Origin: Natronosporangium hydrolyticum
GTDB taxonomy: Bacteria; Actinomycetota; Actinomycetes; Mycobacteriales; Micromonosporaceae
DNA length: 64,000 nucleotides
Assembly: GCF_016925615.1 (NCBI RefSeq)
Contig: NZ_CP070499.1
Location: 2,914,001-2,978,000 of the forward strand
Direction: 5' to 3'
Numbering within the stretch: position 1 is the stretch's first letter; each line of letters starts with the position of its first letter. Below the pieces are notes generated by a model. The model did no database searches, was not told where the DNA came from, and worked only from the letters and a program-made list of their open reading frames with translations. A program made the translations under genes and the position numbers. Of this stretch, positions 29,539 through 37,550 are shown in pieces.

Positions 29539-30432
29539 CTACCGGGCGAGTTGAGCGGCGCTCCCTGCCCAACCCCGACATGGTTGGGCAGGGAGGGATC
29601 TTGTATACGGGAATATCCGACTTTTCCGTACGCAAGATCCCTCCCTGCCCAACCATGTCGGAAATGCCGTGGTCTCGCGGCCGTGCGGCGGCCGAGTTGG
29701 GGTGTCGAGCCGAAGATCCAATGAGTGGACCCCGGCCAGGACGCCAACCCAGCGGCTCCCGTCGCCGCCTTCTGCGCTCGTGGCGAGGAAGTCGTCCATC
29801 GCCCGAGCGCGCGGCGCCAGCAGCGGCACCAACTCCCGCCGCTGCGCTCCATCCAACCCGTACGCGTCGACGAAGACTCGCATCCGGTGGCCGGCGGCGC
29901 GGCGGCGCCACTCCCGCTGTGCCATCAGCGGCACGAAACCGTGCAGGGCGTAGGAGATGTCCCACAGCCGGGAGCCGGGCGCGGCGGTGTCCCAGTCGAT
30001 GAAGACCCACCGGTCGCCGGCTACCAGATTCCAGGGCGCCAGGTCGTGGTGGACGATCAGCTCGTTGCGGTCGGCCGGGATCAAGACCTGCCACTGCGCG
30101 TCGGGTGGCGGCCGGAAGCTCGCCGCGGCGTCATGCAGTCGGCGGATCACCTGCGCCACCCGGACCAGCGCGGCGTCCGGGGCGAGCAGGTCGAACCGGT
30201 CGGGCCACGGCACCACCCCGGCGGCGAAAGTCAGCACCTCCCGCCCCTGTTCGTCAATGCCCAACGGGCGGGGAGCGCCGTCGAATCCGGCATCGCGCAG
30301 GTGTCGCAGCAGGGCGTGCACCGCCGGTGTGTGCGCCCCGGCGGGTCGGCGTACCGTGTCGCCGACCCGCACCACCCCATCACTGACGTTGCCGCCCTTG
30401 AGCGGCTCTGGCTGCGCGGGGTCGGGACTCAT
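29539..30432 (-). CDS. aminoglycoside-phosphotransferase-like kinase with altered C-terminus
   Basis: 297 aa. The APH/choline-kinase fold has the catalytic loop VHHDLAPWNLVAGDRWVFID and the metal-binding WDTAAPGSRLWDISYAL. Its last 40 or so residues (about 257-297) are encoded by the inverted-repeat element at 29561-29661 and read FPTWLGREGSC and SLPAQPC, unlike any kinase tail; the native 3' end appears to have been replaced. ATG 30432 overlaps the stop of the upstream HTH gene by 4 bp. Substrate unknown. Confidence 0.78.
   Translation of the reverse strand: MSPDPAQPEPLKGGNVSDGVVRVGDTVRRPAGAHTPAVHALLRHLRDAGFDGAPRPLGIDEQGREVLTFAAGVVPWPDRFDLLAPDAALVRVAQVIRRLHDAAASFRPPPDAQWQVLIPADRNELIVHHDLAPWNLVAGDRWVFIDWDTAAPGSRLWDISYALHGFVPLMAQREWRRRAAGHRMRVFVDAYGLDGAQRRELVPLLAPRARAMDDFLATSAEGGDGSRWVGVLAGVHSLDLRLDTPTRPPHGRETTAFPTWLGREGSCVRKSRIFPYTRSLPAQPCRGWAGSAAQLAR
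29561..29661. repeat. three-part inverted-repeat element capping the APH gene
   Basis: The arm at 29575-29613 and its reverse complement at 29624-29661 agree over 29 consecutive bases plus TACGG, with a 10-nt loop. A third partial copy, CTCCCTGCCCAACC (29561-29574), precedes them, so the 14-bp core occurs in alternating orientation three times. It lies at the 3' end of the minus-strand kinase gene and supplies its terminal codons. The size and symmetry exceed an ordinary terminator and suggest a REP- or MITE-like element; no transposase or target duplication is seen. Confidence 0.75.
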
Positions 30433-31043
30433 GAGTCTTGTGCCCCGCTGCTGGGCGCCTCGTCGCCCAGCAGCGGAAACAGTCGGACGATCGCGGCGAC
30501 CGGGGCGGTACCTCCGGGACGGGTGGCCGGTTGGCTCCGGTCGCGGTAGCGACCCAGCGCCGACCGGATGGTGTCGGCCAGTTCGGTCAGCTCGGTCGGG
30601 CTGAGGTGCACCACCTCGCTGAAGGCCTCGTCGTTGCGCCAAGCGGCCGGGGCGGCGGTGCGCGCCGCCCGCCAACGCTGGTAACTCTCGTCCTCCAAGC
30701 TGCGGGCAAGCTCCTCGTCCACCGGTTCCCCGTCGACCGGTGGTTCCCCGCCCACTGGCTTGGGTCGGTCCTGCCAGCGCAGCCGCCACGGTCGAACCCG
30801 CCCGCGGCCGGCGGGCGCCTCCTCGATCAACCCGTGGCTGGCCAGCTGCCGCAGGTGGAAGGAGCACAGCCCGGAGCTGTAGCCGAGCCGGCGGGCGGCG
30901 TCGGTGGCGGTGAGGGTGCCGGTCTGCGCCAGCAGGTCCAGCAACGCCACCCGCACCGGATGCTCGGGCAACGGCCGGCGGGCGGGCCTGCCGGCCGTTG
31001 CGGCGGCACCGGGCGGAACGGGGGAGGAGTCAGGGTCGGCCAC
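30429..31043 (-). CDS. winged-helix (ArsR-like) regulator
   Basis: 204 aa from GTG 31043. The winged helix lies at about 20-90: [39 protein letters not shown], then a wing. The C-terminal 110 residues contain [18 protein letters not shown] and [15 protein letters not shown], a common effector-domain pattern. The frame is open to 31079, but the 12 extra codons are encoded by two palindromic operators, so they are probably untranslated. It is co-translated with the kinase (ATGA overlap) and divergent from def. Autoregulation is likely. Confidence 0.8.
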   Translation of the reverse strand: MADPDSSPVPPGAAATAGRPARRPLPEHPVRVALLDLLAQTGTLTATDAARRLGYSSGLCSFHLRQLASHGLIEEAPAGRGRVRPWRLRWQDRPKPVGGEPPVDGEPVDEELARSLEDESYQRWRAARTAAPAAWRNDEAFSEVVHLSPTELTELADTIRSALGRYRDRSQPATRPGGTAPVAAIVRLFPLLGDEAPSSGAQDS

Positions 31044-31070
31044 TTTGCAAAGTCTGCTACTTTGCAAAGT
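31042..31070. promoter_or_regulatory. twin palindromic operators between HTH gene and def
   Basis: Two identical 12-bp perfect palindromes, ACTTTGCAAAGT, at 31042-31053 and 31059-31070 are separated by 5 bp, giving 17 bp centre to centre. They overlap the start of the HTH gene and lie 64 bp before def, so one regulator could control both directions. Confidence 0.7.
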
Positions 31071-31133
31071 GCCCGTCAACCCGGGGCGTCAGCCGACGGA
31101 GACCCGAACGCCCCCAGCCGCCAGGAGGACCCG

Positions 31134-31829
31134 ATGGCGATACCCGATGACCCGCCGACGACCCCCGACCACCGGGTCTGGGTGCAGGGGCAACCGGTCA
31201 GCGACTATCCGCGGCTGCCGCCGGAGGCGACCCGGGGCACTGTCCGCCGCATCACTGTGGTCGGCGAGGACGTCCTGCACCGCCGCTGCCAACCGGTCAC
31301 CGAGTTCGGCACCGACGAACTCGCCACACTGATCGACGACATGTTCGCCACCATGTACGCCGCTGAAGGCGTCGGGCTGGCCGCCAACCAGGTCGGCGTC
31401 GACCTGCAACTATTCGTCTACGACTGCGCCGACGAGCAAGGGGTGCGCCACGTCGGACACATCGCCAACCCGGCGCTCGACGACCTACCCGCCCCCGACC
31501 GCACCCTTGAGGACGGCTCCGAGGGCTGCCTGTCGGTGCCCGGGCCCTACCGCACCGTCTCCCGCCCCGACCGGGCCGTGGTCCGCGGCGTCGACCAACA
31601 CGGCGCCCCGATGGTTCTGGAGGGCACCGGCTACTTCGCCCGCTGCCTGCAGCACGAGACCGACCACCTGTTCGGCCGGCTCTACATCGACCGGCTCGCC
31701 GCCAAAGAACGCCGCAGCGCCCTACGTGAGATGGCCGAACAACAGGAGCAGATCTTCACCCGCCGCGCGCGCCGCGCCGACAACCTGCGCCGCGCGGCCG
31801 ACGCTCACGCCGCCGACGCGGAGGATTGA
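31134..31829 (+). CDS. def: peptide deformylase
   Basis: 231 aa. The three metalloprotease motifs are intact: [18 protein letters not shown] (zinc Cys) and the HETDH of [14 protein letters not shown]. It removes the formyl group from nascent proteins. Residues 1-40 form an extension longer than the minimal enzyme, and a basic C-terminal helix ([16 protein letters not shown]) follows. ATG 31134 has AGGAGG 6 bp upstream. A second, housekeeping copy elsewhere is likely, since no fmt or other translation gene is adjacent. Its 3' end overlaps the convergent PPOX gene by 25 bp. Confidence 0.93.
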   Translation: MAIPDDPPTTPDHRVWVQGQPVSDYPRLPPEATRGTVRRITVVGEDVLHRRCQPVTEFGTDELATLIDDMFATMYAAEGVGLAANQVGVDLQLFVYDCADEQGVRHVGHIANPALDDLPAPDRTLEDGSEGCLSVPGPYRTVSRPDRAVVRGVDQHGAPMVLEGTGYFARCLQHETDHLFGRLYIDRLAAKERRSALREMAEQQEQIFTRRARRADNLRRAADAHAADAED

Positions 31830-32338
31830 GGCCTGCGCCAGAACTGCCGCGGCGCGTACCCGTCGCGACGCAGCCAGTGCTCGGTGTAGACGATCCGGTC
31901 CGCCTCGATCACCACCAGCGGCCCGGTCGGTGGCTCAGCCAGCGACCGGGAACGCTCCACATGATCGGACTGCCAGCGGAACGCTGCCCAGTAGTGGTCG
32001 AAGTCGGGTTCGCCGGTGGCCAACACCCGCGCCTGGCCGAACAGTTGCGCCCCGCGGCTGCTGGCCTGACCGACCAGCGGCGCGAACACCCCCACCGAAA
32101 CCCGCGGGTCAGCGGCGAGATTGGCCATCTTCGGCGACCGTGGGTCGGCGGTGAACATCACCGCGAAGTCGAGGTGGTAGTAGCGCACCGGGGTGGCGAG
32201 CGGGCCGTCCGGGCCGACCGTGGCGAGCACACACATGTTCTGCGACGAAAGCAGGTTCAGGATCCGTTCGGCCAGCCGCTCGGACGGCAGGCGGCGGGTC
32301 GGGGCGGGGCCGGCGAGCCAAGGGTTGGTGACAGGCAT
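31805..32338 (-). CDS. pyridoxamine 5'-phosphate oxidase-family protein
   Basis: 177 aa split-barrel flavoprotein family: [20 protein letters not shown] at the first strands, [20 protein letters not shown] in the middle, and [15 protein letters not shown]. Members bind FMN, F420 or heme; the sequence alone does not settle which. Reaction unknown. ATG 32338 is preferred over a GTG at 32353. It lies between def and carbonic anhydrase on the opposite strand to def. Confidence 0.8.
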   Translation of the reverse strand: MPVTNPWLAGPAPTRRLPSERLAERILNLLSSQNMCVLATVGPDGPLATPVRYYHLDFAVMFTADPRSPKMANLAADPRVSVGVFAPLVGQASSRGAQLFGQARVLATGEPDFDHYWAAFRWQSDHVERSRSLAEPPTGPLVVIEADRIVYTEHWLRRDGYAPRQFWRRPQSSASAA

Positions 32339-32383
32339 GGGGCAGTGTGCCACGTGTGCCCCGTCGTCCCGGACCGGGTCGGC

Positions 32384-33004
32384 TCAGACCCCGTGCCCGA
32401 CCACCTGCCGGACCGTCCCCTCGGCCAGCCGGTACGACAACCCCAGCACCCCGCAGCGGCCATCGGCGACCCGCTCGGCGATCATCGACGACCGGCGCAG
32501 GATCAGCTCGCTGGTGTAGCGGATGTGTTCCTCCACCGCCTGCTGCGGATCGGTCGACGCCTCCTCGCGGACCGCCAACACGCTGAGCATCACCCGCTCC
32601 ACCACCTCCCGGATGTACCCGTCCGGGGCGGTGCCCTGCTGCACCGCCGTCAGCGCCGCGCCGACCGCGCCGCACGAGTCGTGCCCCAACACCACCACCA
32701 GCGGCGCGCCCAGCACCGAGACGCCGTACTCGATGCTGCCCAGCACCTCGGAGCCGGCCACATGACCAGCGGTGCGGACCACGAACAGGTCACCGAGGCC
32801 CTGATCGAAGATGATCTCGGCGGCGAGCCGGGAATCGGAACACCCGAACAGCACCGCGAACGGCCGCTGCGCCGGCGCCACCGCGGCCCGGTCCTCGGCG
32901 CCCTGGTGCGGATGCTGCAGCTGCCCGGAGACGAACCGCTGGTTGCCCTCGAAGAGCATCGCCGCGGCCTCGGCCGGGGTGGGGGAAGTCGGGGTGGTCG
33001 TCAC
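32384..33004 (-). CDS. beta-class carbonic anhydrase
   Basis: 206 aa. Zinc ligands and the Asp-Arg dyad are in FGCSDSR, and the second pair in VVLGHDSCGAV; VRTAGHVAGSEVLGSIEYG matches the family core. It interconverts carbon dioxide and bicarbonate. The start is GTG 33004, with a CATAAT-like -10 (33017-33012 on the minus strand) 7 nt upstream, indicating a leaderless transcript. It is divergent from the GST-like gene across 41 bp. Confidence 0.92.
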   Translation of the reverse strand: MTTTPTSPTPAEAAAMLFEGNQRFVSGQLQHPHQGAEDRAAVAPAQRPFAVLFGCSDSRLAAEIIFDQGLGDLFVVRTAGHVAGSEVLGSIEYGVSVLGAPLVVVLGHDSCGAVGAALTAVQQGTAPDGYIREVVERVMLSVLAVREEASTDPQQAVEEHIRYTSELILRRSSMIAERVADGRCGVLGLSYRLAEGTVRQVVGHGV

Positions 33005-33045
33005 GAGGGTGATTATGACCGACGCGCTGAGATACCGTGCAGACC

Positions 33046-34041
33046 ATGCCCATGTCACAGGGAGAGTACGTACGGTCGCCCAACCGGTTCGACGAGCGGA
33101 TCACCGCCGACGGGTCGACTCGCTGGCCGGTCGAGGCCGGCCGTTACCGGCTGGCGGTCAGCCTGGCCTGCCCCTGGGCACACCGCTCGCTGATCGCCCG
33201 CCGGCTGCTGGGGCTGGAGCCGGCGATCTCGGTGGCGGTGGCCGACCCGATCCAGGACGAACGCAGCTGGCGGTTCACCCTCGACCCGGACGACCGCGAC
33301 CCGGTGCTGGGGATCACCTACCTCGCCGAGGCATACCACGCCGCCGACCCGGACTATGACGGCGGCATCAGCGTCCCGGCGATCATCGACGTCCCCAGCG
33401 GCGAGCTGGTCAGCAACGACTACCCGCAGATCACCCTCGACCTCGCCACCGAGTGGACCGCCCACCATCGCCCCGGCGCCCCAGACCTGTATCCCAAGCC
33501 ACTACGGGACGACATCGACGAGATCAACAAGGCGGTCTTCGCCGACGTCAACAACGGCGTCTACCGGGCCGGGTTCGCCGGTAAGCAGGAGGTCTACGAG
33601 CGGGCCTACCACCGGCTCTTCGCCCGGCTCGACGCGCTGGAGGAACGGTTGACCGACCAGCGTTACCTGGTCGGCGACACCATCACCGAGGCCGACATCC
33701 GGCTCTACACCACACTCGCGCGCTTCGACGCGGTCTACCACAGCCACTTCAAGTGCAACCGCAACAAGCTCACCGAGTTCCCGGCCCTGTGGGGCTACGC
33801 CCGCGACCTCTACCAGACCCCGGGCTTCGGCGACACCACCGACTTCGACCACATCAAGCGGCACTACTACCAGGTCCACACCAACCTGAACCCGAGCCAG
33901 ATCGTGCCGCTCGGCCCCGACCCGGACACCTGGCTGACCCCACACGGCCGCGAACAGCTCGGCGGCCGCCCGTTCGGCGACGGCACCCCACCGGTGCCCA
34001 CCGCCGATCAGCCCGTGGCCACCGAGGTGACCAACCGGTGA
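33046..34041 (+). CDS. glutathionyl-hydroquinone reductase-like (xi-class GST)
   Basis: 331 aa. The thioredoxin fold has the xi-class active site LACPWAHRS (Cys about 42); the all-alpha domain has the conserved NNGVYRAGFA, YERAYHRLFARLDALEERL, and TLARFDAVYHSHFKCNRNKL. Family members reduce glutathionyl-hydroquinones; actinobacteria generally use mycothiol, so the natural thiol here is uncertain. ATG 33046 is favoured since TACCGT (33033-33038) lies 7 nt upstream as a leaderless -10; other starts are 33037 and 33052. Confidence 0.87.
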   Translation: MPMSQGEYVRSPNRFDERITADGSTRWPVEAGRYRLAVSLACPWAHRSLIARRLLGLEPAISVAVADPIQDERSWRFTLDPDDRDPVLGITYLAEAYHAADPDYDGGISVPAIIDVPSGELVSNDYPQITLDLATEWTAHHRPGAPDLYPKPLRDDIDEINKAVFADVNNGVYRAGFAGKQEVYERAYHRLFARLDALEERLTDQRYLVGDTITEADIRLYTTLARFDAVYHSHFKCNRNKLTEFPALWGYARDLYQTPGFGDTTDFDHIKRHYYQVHTNLNPSQIVPLGPDPDTWLTPHGREQLGGRPFGDGTPPVPTADQPVATEVTNR

Positions 34042-34072
34042 CACGGGCGGGTCCCGGCCAGTAAGCTGTGAC

Positions 34073-34152
34073 GGCGCCCTCGACGAGCGGAAGGAGGTGG
34101 GAGCGATGGTCAGGACAACTGTGACGTGCTCCCACCAGGTGACGAGGGCGCC
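34073..34152 (+). ncRNA. structured leader RNA of the GNAT gene
   Basis: Outer stem GGCGCCCTCG (34073-34082) with CGAGGGCGCC (34143-34152), 10 bp; inner stem GGTGGGAGC (34096-34104) with GCTCCCACC (34128-34136), 9 bp; apical GTCA/TGAC. The inner stem buries a strong Shine-Dalgarno (AAGGAGG) that precedes an 18-codon ORF. The region ends 44 nt before the GNAT start. It matches no riboswitch I recognise; a cis-regulatory leader is the best reading, an upstream terminator the alternative. Confidence 0.6.
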
Positions 34153-34162
34153 GAGGGTCTGA
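34106..34162 (+). CDS. possible 18-aa leader peptide
   Basis: ATG 34106 follows AAGGAGGTGGGAGCG; the frame reads MVRTTVTCSHQVTRAPRV and stops at TGA 34160-34162, 33 nt before the GNAT ATG. Its codons run through the whole hairpin described at 34073-34152, so ribosome passage would open the structure. Unlike known actinobacterial cysteine leader peptides it has one Cys and two Thr-Val pairs. Translation is unproven. Confidence 0.42.
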   Translation: MVRTTVTCSHQVTRAPRV

Positions 34163-34195
34163 CGGGGGCACGACCGACCCTGGAAGGACCTTCCC

Positions 34196-35095
34196 ATGAC
34201 CGACCTGGTCATCCGCCCGCTCACCGCGGGCGAAGAAGAACTCTTCGAATCACTGCCCGACCCTGGCCTGGTCGGCTTCGCCGCCTTCGGCGACACCTAC
34301 GCCGCCATGGCCCGCGCTGGACAGTACCGGCCCGAGTGGACCTGGGTGGCGCTGCGGGCCGGTGTCGTGGTCGCCCGTGCCGCCTGGTGGGGCAGCGAAA
34401 CTGACACCGCACCGCAGGTCCTGGACTGGTTCGACTTCACCGACCCGGCGGCGGCGGTGGCGCTGCTGCAGACCGCACCGCTGCGCAGTCAATACACCCT
34501 GAAGCTGCCAGTGGGCTGGCGCGACCACCCGGCGGTACGCCACGCAGCCGAATCCCGGCTCGCCGCCGCCGCGGCCGGCCTGTCACCGCTGGTGGAGCGT
34601 TACCGCTACCGCTGGACCCGACAGTGTGGGGTGCCGGAGCGCCCCGGCCGGCTCCAGTTCCGCCCCGAACCCGACGACACCCGCATCTTCGAACTGTTCC
34701 GCCGGGTCAACCAAGGCAGCCTCGACGCCCAGGTGCGGCGCACCGTCGCCGAATCCGGCCTGGACGCCTCGGCACAGCAGGAGCTTGACCATCTACGCTG
34801 GATGCCCAGCCCGCGCGAGTGGTGGCGGCTCGCGTACACCCCGGCCGGTGAGCTAGTCGGCCTGAGCGTCCCGAGTCGCAACCCGAACGATCCGGTCATC
34901 GGGTATATCGGGGTAGTACCGGAGCACCGGGGCCACGGATACGCCTACGACCTGCTGGTGGAGGCCACCCACCTGCTCGCCGAGCAGGGCGTCGACCGCA
35001 TCGTGGCCGGCACCGACCAGACCAACCTCCCGATGGCCGCGACCTTCGCCCGCGCCGGCTACCCGATCGTCCAGGAACGCATCGACCTCATCTAG
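34196..35095 (+). CDS. GNAT-family N-acetyltransferase
   Basis: 299 aa, probably a two-domain GNAT. The C-terminal domain has VIGYIGVVPEHRGHGYAYDL, the acetyl-CoA loop, and TDQTNLPMAATFARAGYPIV; the N-terminal half (DTYAAMARAGQYRPEWTWVA) has a degenerate fold. Similar proteins act on antibiotics or amino acids; the substrate here is unknown. The start is ATG 34196 behind GGAAGG, itself within a small dyad GGAAGGACCTTCC. It is preceded by the structured leader and overlaps the convergent recombinase gene by 4 bp. Confidence 0.83.
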   Translation: MTDLVIRPLTAGEEELFESLPDPGLVGFAAFGDTYAAMARAGQYRPEWTWVALRAGVVVARAAWWGSETDTAPQVLDWFDFTDPAAAVALLQTAPLRSQYTLKLPVGWRDHPAVRHAAESRLAAAAAGLSPLVERYRYRWTRQCGVPERPGRLQFRPEPDDTRIFELFRRVNQGSLDAQVRRTVAESGLDASAQQELDHLRWMPSPREWWRLAYTPAGELVGLSVPSRNPNDPVIGYIGVVPEHRGHGYAYDLLVEATHLLAEQGVDRIVAGTDQTNLPMAATFARAGYPIVQERIDLI

Positions 35096-36180
35096 CCGGG
35101 TGGGTGGGGGTCGTCGCGGTCGGCGTACAGATCACCCAGTTTGAGCGCCGGGTCGCGGTGCAGCGCGTGCCGCGCCCGGTCGTACCGCCGGGTGGTACGC
35201 GTGTCGGCGTGACCCATCGCGTCCTGCACGTCCTCCAACGGCACCCCCAACTCCCGGGCGTTGGTGGCGAAGGCGTGCCGCAGCGAGTGGGGCGACAGCC
35301 GCCGCGCCGACGGCAGGGCAGCCGCGACCGCGAGCCGCCGGATCAGCCGGAACGCGGCCGGCTCGTCGAGCCGGCCGACCGTGCCGTCCCGGCCGCTGGT
35401 GGCGAACAGCGGCCCGGTCAGCTCATCGGGTCGGCACTTCCCGCGCTCGGCGCGGGCCGCGAGGTACTCGTCGAGCGCCTCCAGCACGTGCGGTGACAGC
35501 GGACGTTCCCGCTGCTTGCCGCCCTTGCCGAAGTAGCGCAGGGTGCGCCGGCCCCGGTTGTAGGACAGCGCCGTCAGCTCCAACGCCAGCGCCTCACCGA
35601 CCCGTAGGCCCAGGTCCGCCAACAGCCGCAGCAGCGCCCGGTCCCGCAGCGCGGCCAACCGGCGCCGCGGCGACTGGTCGGCGGCCTCCTGTGCGTTACG
35701 GTCGGCCGCCCGCAGCAGGTCACGCACCTCCTCGGTACTCAGCCCGACGGTCGTCGACGCGTCCCGGTCCACCTTGGGTCGGCGTACCCCACTGACCGGG
35801 TTGGTGACGACCTCGCCGTCGCTGTTGGCCACCAGGTACTGGTACCAGCTGGACAGTGCGGCGAGTCGGCGGTGGACGCTGGCGGCGGTCGGGGCGGGGC
35901 CCGTGGCCGGTTGGGCCAGCTCGACGCGGTAACGACCCACGTCGACCGGCCGGACCGTGCGTGGGTCGAGCCGTTCCCGCTGGCACCACGCCAGGAAGTC
36001 GGCCAGATCCCGGAAGTAGGCCCGCTGGGTGTGGACGGCGTAGTCAGCCAACCAGGCTGCGGTCAGCGCCGCCACCCCATAGCGTTCCTGGCCGGCGGCC
36101 GGGGGGAGCGCAGGTAGGGCGGCGACGGCCGCGGCGAGCGTGGCGGCGTCGGGGGAGGGGAGAGGGGCAAGCTCACTCAC
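35092..36180 (-). CDS. tyrosine recombinase / integrase
   Basis: 362 aa. The N-terminal SAM-like DNA-binding domain (about 40-130: TQRAYFRDLADFLAWCQ) is followed by the catalytic domain with a complete set: Arg in DLGLRVGEALAL, Lys in FGKGGKQRERPL, His-x-x-Arg in LSPHSLRHAFAT, His in MGHADTRTT, and Tyr in RRYDRARH. It is longer than chromosomal XerC/XerD (about 300) and most like accessory actinobacterial integrases. GTG 36180 is used. It borders the decayed region to its right, with no tRNA target in view. Whether it also uses the nearby dif is unknown. Confidence 0.88.
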   Translation of the reverse strand: MSELAPLPSPDAATLAAAVAALPALPPAAGQERYGVAALTAAWLADYAVHTQRAYFRDLADFLAWCQRERLDPRTVRPVDVGRYRVELAQPATGPAPTAASVHRRLAALSSWYQYLVANSDGEVVTNPVSGVRRPKVDRDASTTVGLSTEEVRDLLRAADRNAQEAADQSPRRRLAALRDRALLRLLADLGLRVGEALALELTALSYNRGRRTLRYFGKGGKQRERPLSPHVLEALDEYLAARAERGKCRPDELTGPLFATSGRDGTVGRLDEPAAFRLIRRLAVAAALPSARRLSPHSLRHAFATNARELGVPLEDVQDAMGHADTRTTRRYDRARHALHRDPALKLGDLYADRDDPHPPG

Positions 36181-36234
36181 CCGCTTAGTGGATCATGTGG
36201 GTGTCACGGTGGGGCAGCGGCGGGTGCGTTGCCG

Positions 36235-36575
36235 TCACCCATCCGCCGGCGGCTTCTTCGATGCCTGCTCAACCTCGTCGCCGAGGCTGAGCAGCAGGGT
36301 ACGCAGGGTCGCCGCGAGTTCGTCCTGCTGCTGGTGGTCCAGCGCGGCGAGGATGCGCCGTTCGTTGGCCACGTGGGCTGCCACGGCCCGATCGATGAGT
36401 TCGCGTCCGGCCGGCGTGAGCGCGACCAGCACGCTTCGGCGGTTGGCCGGGTCGACCTCGCGCGTGATGTACCCCTTGGCGACCAGCCGGTCCAGCCGGT
36501 TGGTGACCGCGCCTGAGGTCACCAACGTGAAGCGGGCCAGCGCGCCGGCGGTCATGCCCGCGTCCGGGCTGGCGC
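36235..36575 (-). pseudogene. MarR-family regulator, 5'-truncated remnant
   Basis: The C-terminal two thirds of a MarR protein survive: FTLVTSGAVTNRLDRLVAKG (recognition helix), ITREVDPANRRSVLVALTPA (wing) and HVANERRILAALDHQQQDEL. Upstream of the Asp-Ala-Gly-Met segment (about 36560) the similarity stops and the sequence becomes an EamA fragment in the opposite orientation; the first 70 or so residues of a normal MarR are missing. An ATG at 36555 could still yield a 106-aa stub. Confidence 0.8.
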
Positions 36576-36702
36576 GCCCTGGGGCACCACCTACCTGGTC
36601 ACCACCGAGCTCCTCCCACCCGGCCATCCGCTGGTCTCGGCCGTGATCCGCGCATTGCCGGCCGGGCTGATCCTGCTCGCCATCACCCGCCAACTGCCCC
36701 GC
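36574..36702 (+). pseudogene. EamA/DMT transporter internal fragment
   Basis: Forty-odd codons read APWGTTYLVTTELLPPGHPL and VSAVIRALPAGLILLAITRQ, the first two helices of an EamA/RhaT-type exporter. There is no start codon before it and the rest of the about 300-residue gene is gone; the frame continues into unrelated sequence. Divergent MarR-EamA pairs are common in actinobacteria, so this is probably the remains of one such pair. Confidence 0.78.
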
Positions 36703-36771
36703 CGCGCAGCTCCCGCCGCAGGCCGTCCGCGATCTGACCCGCACCCCCGCGACCACCAAAGGAGATTGAGC

Positions 36772-37456
36772 ATGCCCCGCACCGTACTGATTACCGGAGC
36801 CACCGGAACCGTCTCTGCCGCCCTGCTGCGGGCGCTGCGGGGGACCGACCTGACGCTTCGCGCCCTGGTCCGCGACGAGTCCCGCGCCGAGCAGCTAGCC
36901 GGCCGGGTCGCCGAGGTCGTTTTCGGGGATCTTGATGACCCACGGTCCCTGCCCCGGCCTTCCAGGGCGTACAGGAGCTGTGGCTGCTCACTCCGAACAG
37001 CCCGCGGGCCCCGGAGAACCACCTGAACGCGGTGTGGGCGGCCAGGCAGGCCGGAGCGGAACGCATCGTGCGTCTCTCCGCGGTCGGCGCCGCACCCGAC
37101 GCGCCGACCCGCAGCGCCACCACGGGCGGACCTACACACTCATCGGCCCACGCTCGGTCAGCTTCGACGAGGTCGCCGAGGAGTTGACCGGGGCGCGGAG
37201 GAGGTCCGTCACGTACCGGCCGGTCCACGACGACACCATGCGCGAGACGCTGTGCGGCTACGGCCTGGGCGGGTGGCTCGTCGACATGCTGGAGGAGTAC
37301 GCCCAGGCGTACGCCGCCGGATGGGGTGACCTGACCACCAGTGCGGTCACCGAGCTGCTCGGCCGCAGCCCGCGCGACCTCGCCGATTTCCTCCGCGGCC
37401 ATGCCGGCCACTTCAGTCTGGGCGGCCTCCGTACGGCCGACCCGACCGTAGGTTGA
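36772..37456 (+). pseudogene. NmrA-like NAD(P)-binding protein, broken
   Basis: ATG 36772 follows AAAGGAG and opens an intact Rossmann start (TVLITGATGTVSAALLRAL). Near 36950 the reading frame breaks: the next family segment (FQGVQELWLLTPNSP, then AGAERIVRLSAVGAA) is one frame over, consistent with loss of one C in a CCCCC run. Near 37115 a second break joins PTRS to GRTYTLIGPRSVSFDEVAEE in a third frame; about 90-100 residues of the middle are missing. The tail resembles the family end (FLRGHAGHFS). Confidence 0.85.
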
Positions 37457-37458
37457 GT

Positions 37459-37550
37459 ACAGGATAACGGTCATTATCCTGTGTTCTATCTGGCCGTTAA
37501 CGGATACCCTAAAATGGTTACGGAGTTTCGAAAAGTGATATCTTTGGCCG
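37459..37550 (+). promoter_or_regulatory. AT-rich repeat-bearing promoter of the coiled-coil gene
   Basis: Much lower in GC than its surroundings. It holds a 9-bp inverted repeat ACAGGATAA/TTATCCTGT (37459-37467, 37474-37482), a palindrome CCGTTAACGG (37494-37503), TTTCGAAA (37527-37534), and three TAACGG-like boxes (37465, 37498, 37518). TATCTT at 37539-37544 lies 6 nt before the GTG, indicating a leaderless transcript. Binding of the product or of a plasmid-type regulator is inference. Confidence 0.55.

Noticed and set aside
29561-29661. CRISPR repeat or IS terminal inverted repeat
   Set aside because: Only three partial copies in alternating orientation, no spacers, no transposase and no target duplication.
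34073-34152. tRNA or known riboswitch
   Set aside because: No cloverleaf or T-loop, and no consensus of SAM, glycine, ykkC, TPP or cobalamin classes.
35092-36180. The recombinase as housekeeping XerC or XerD acting on dif
   Set aside because: It is 60 residues longer than Xer proteins and resembles accessory integrases; proximity to dif alone is not evidence.
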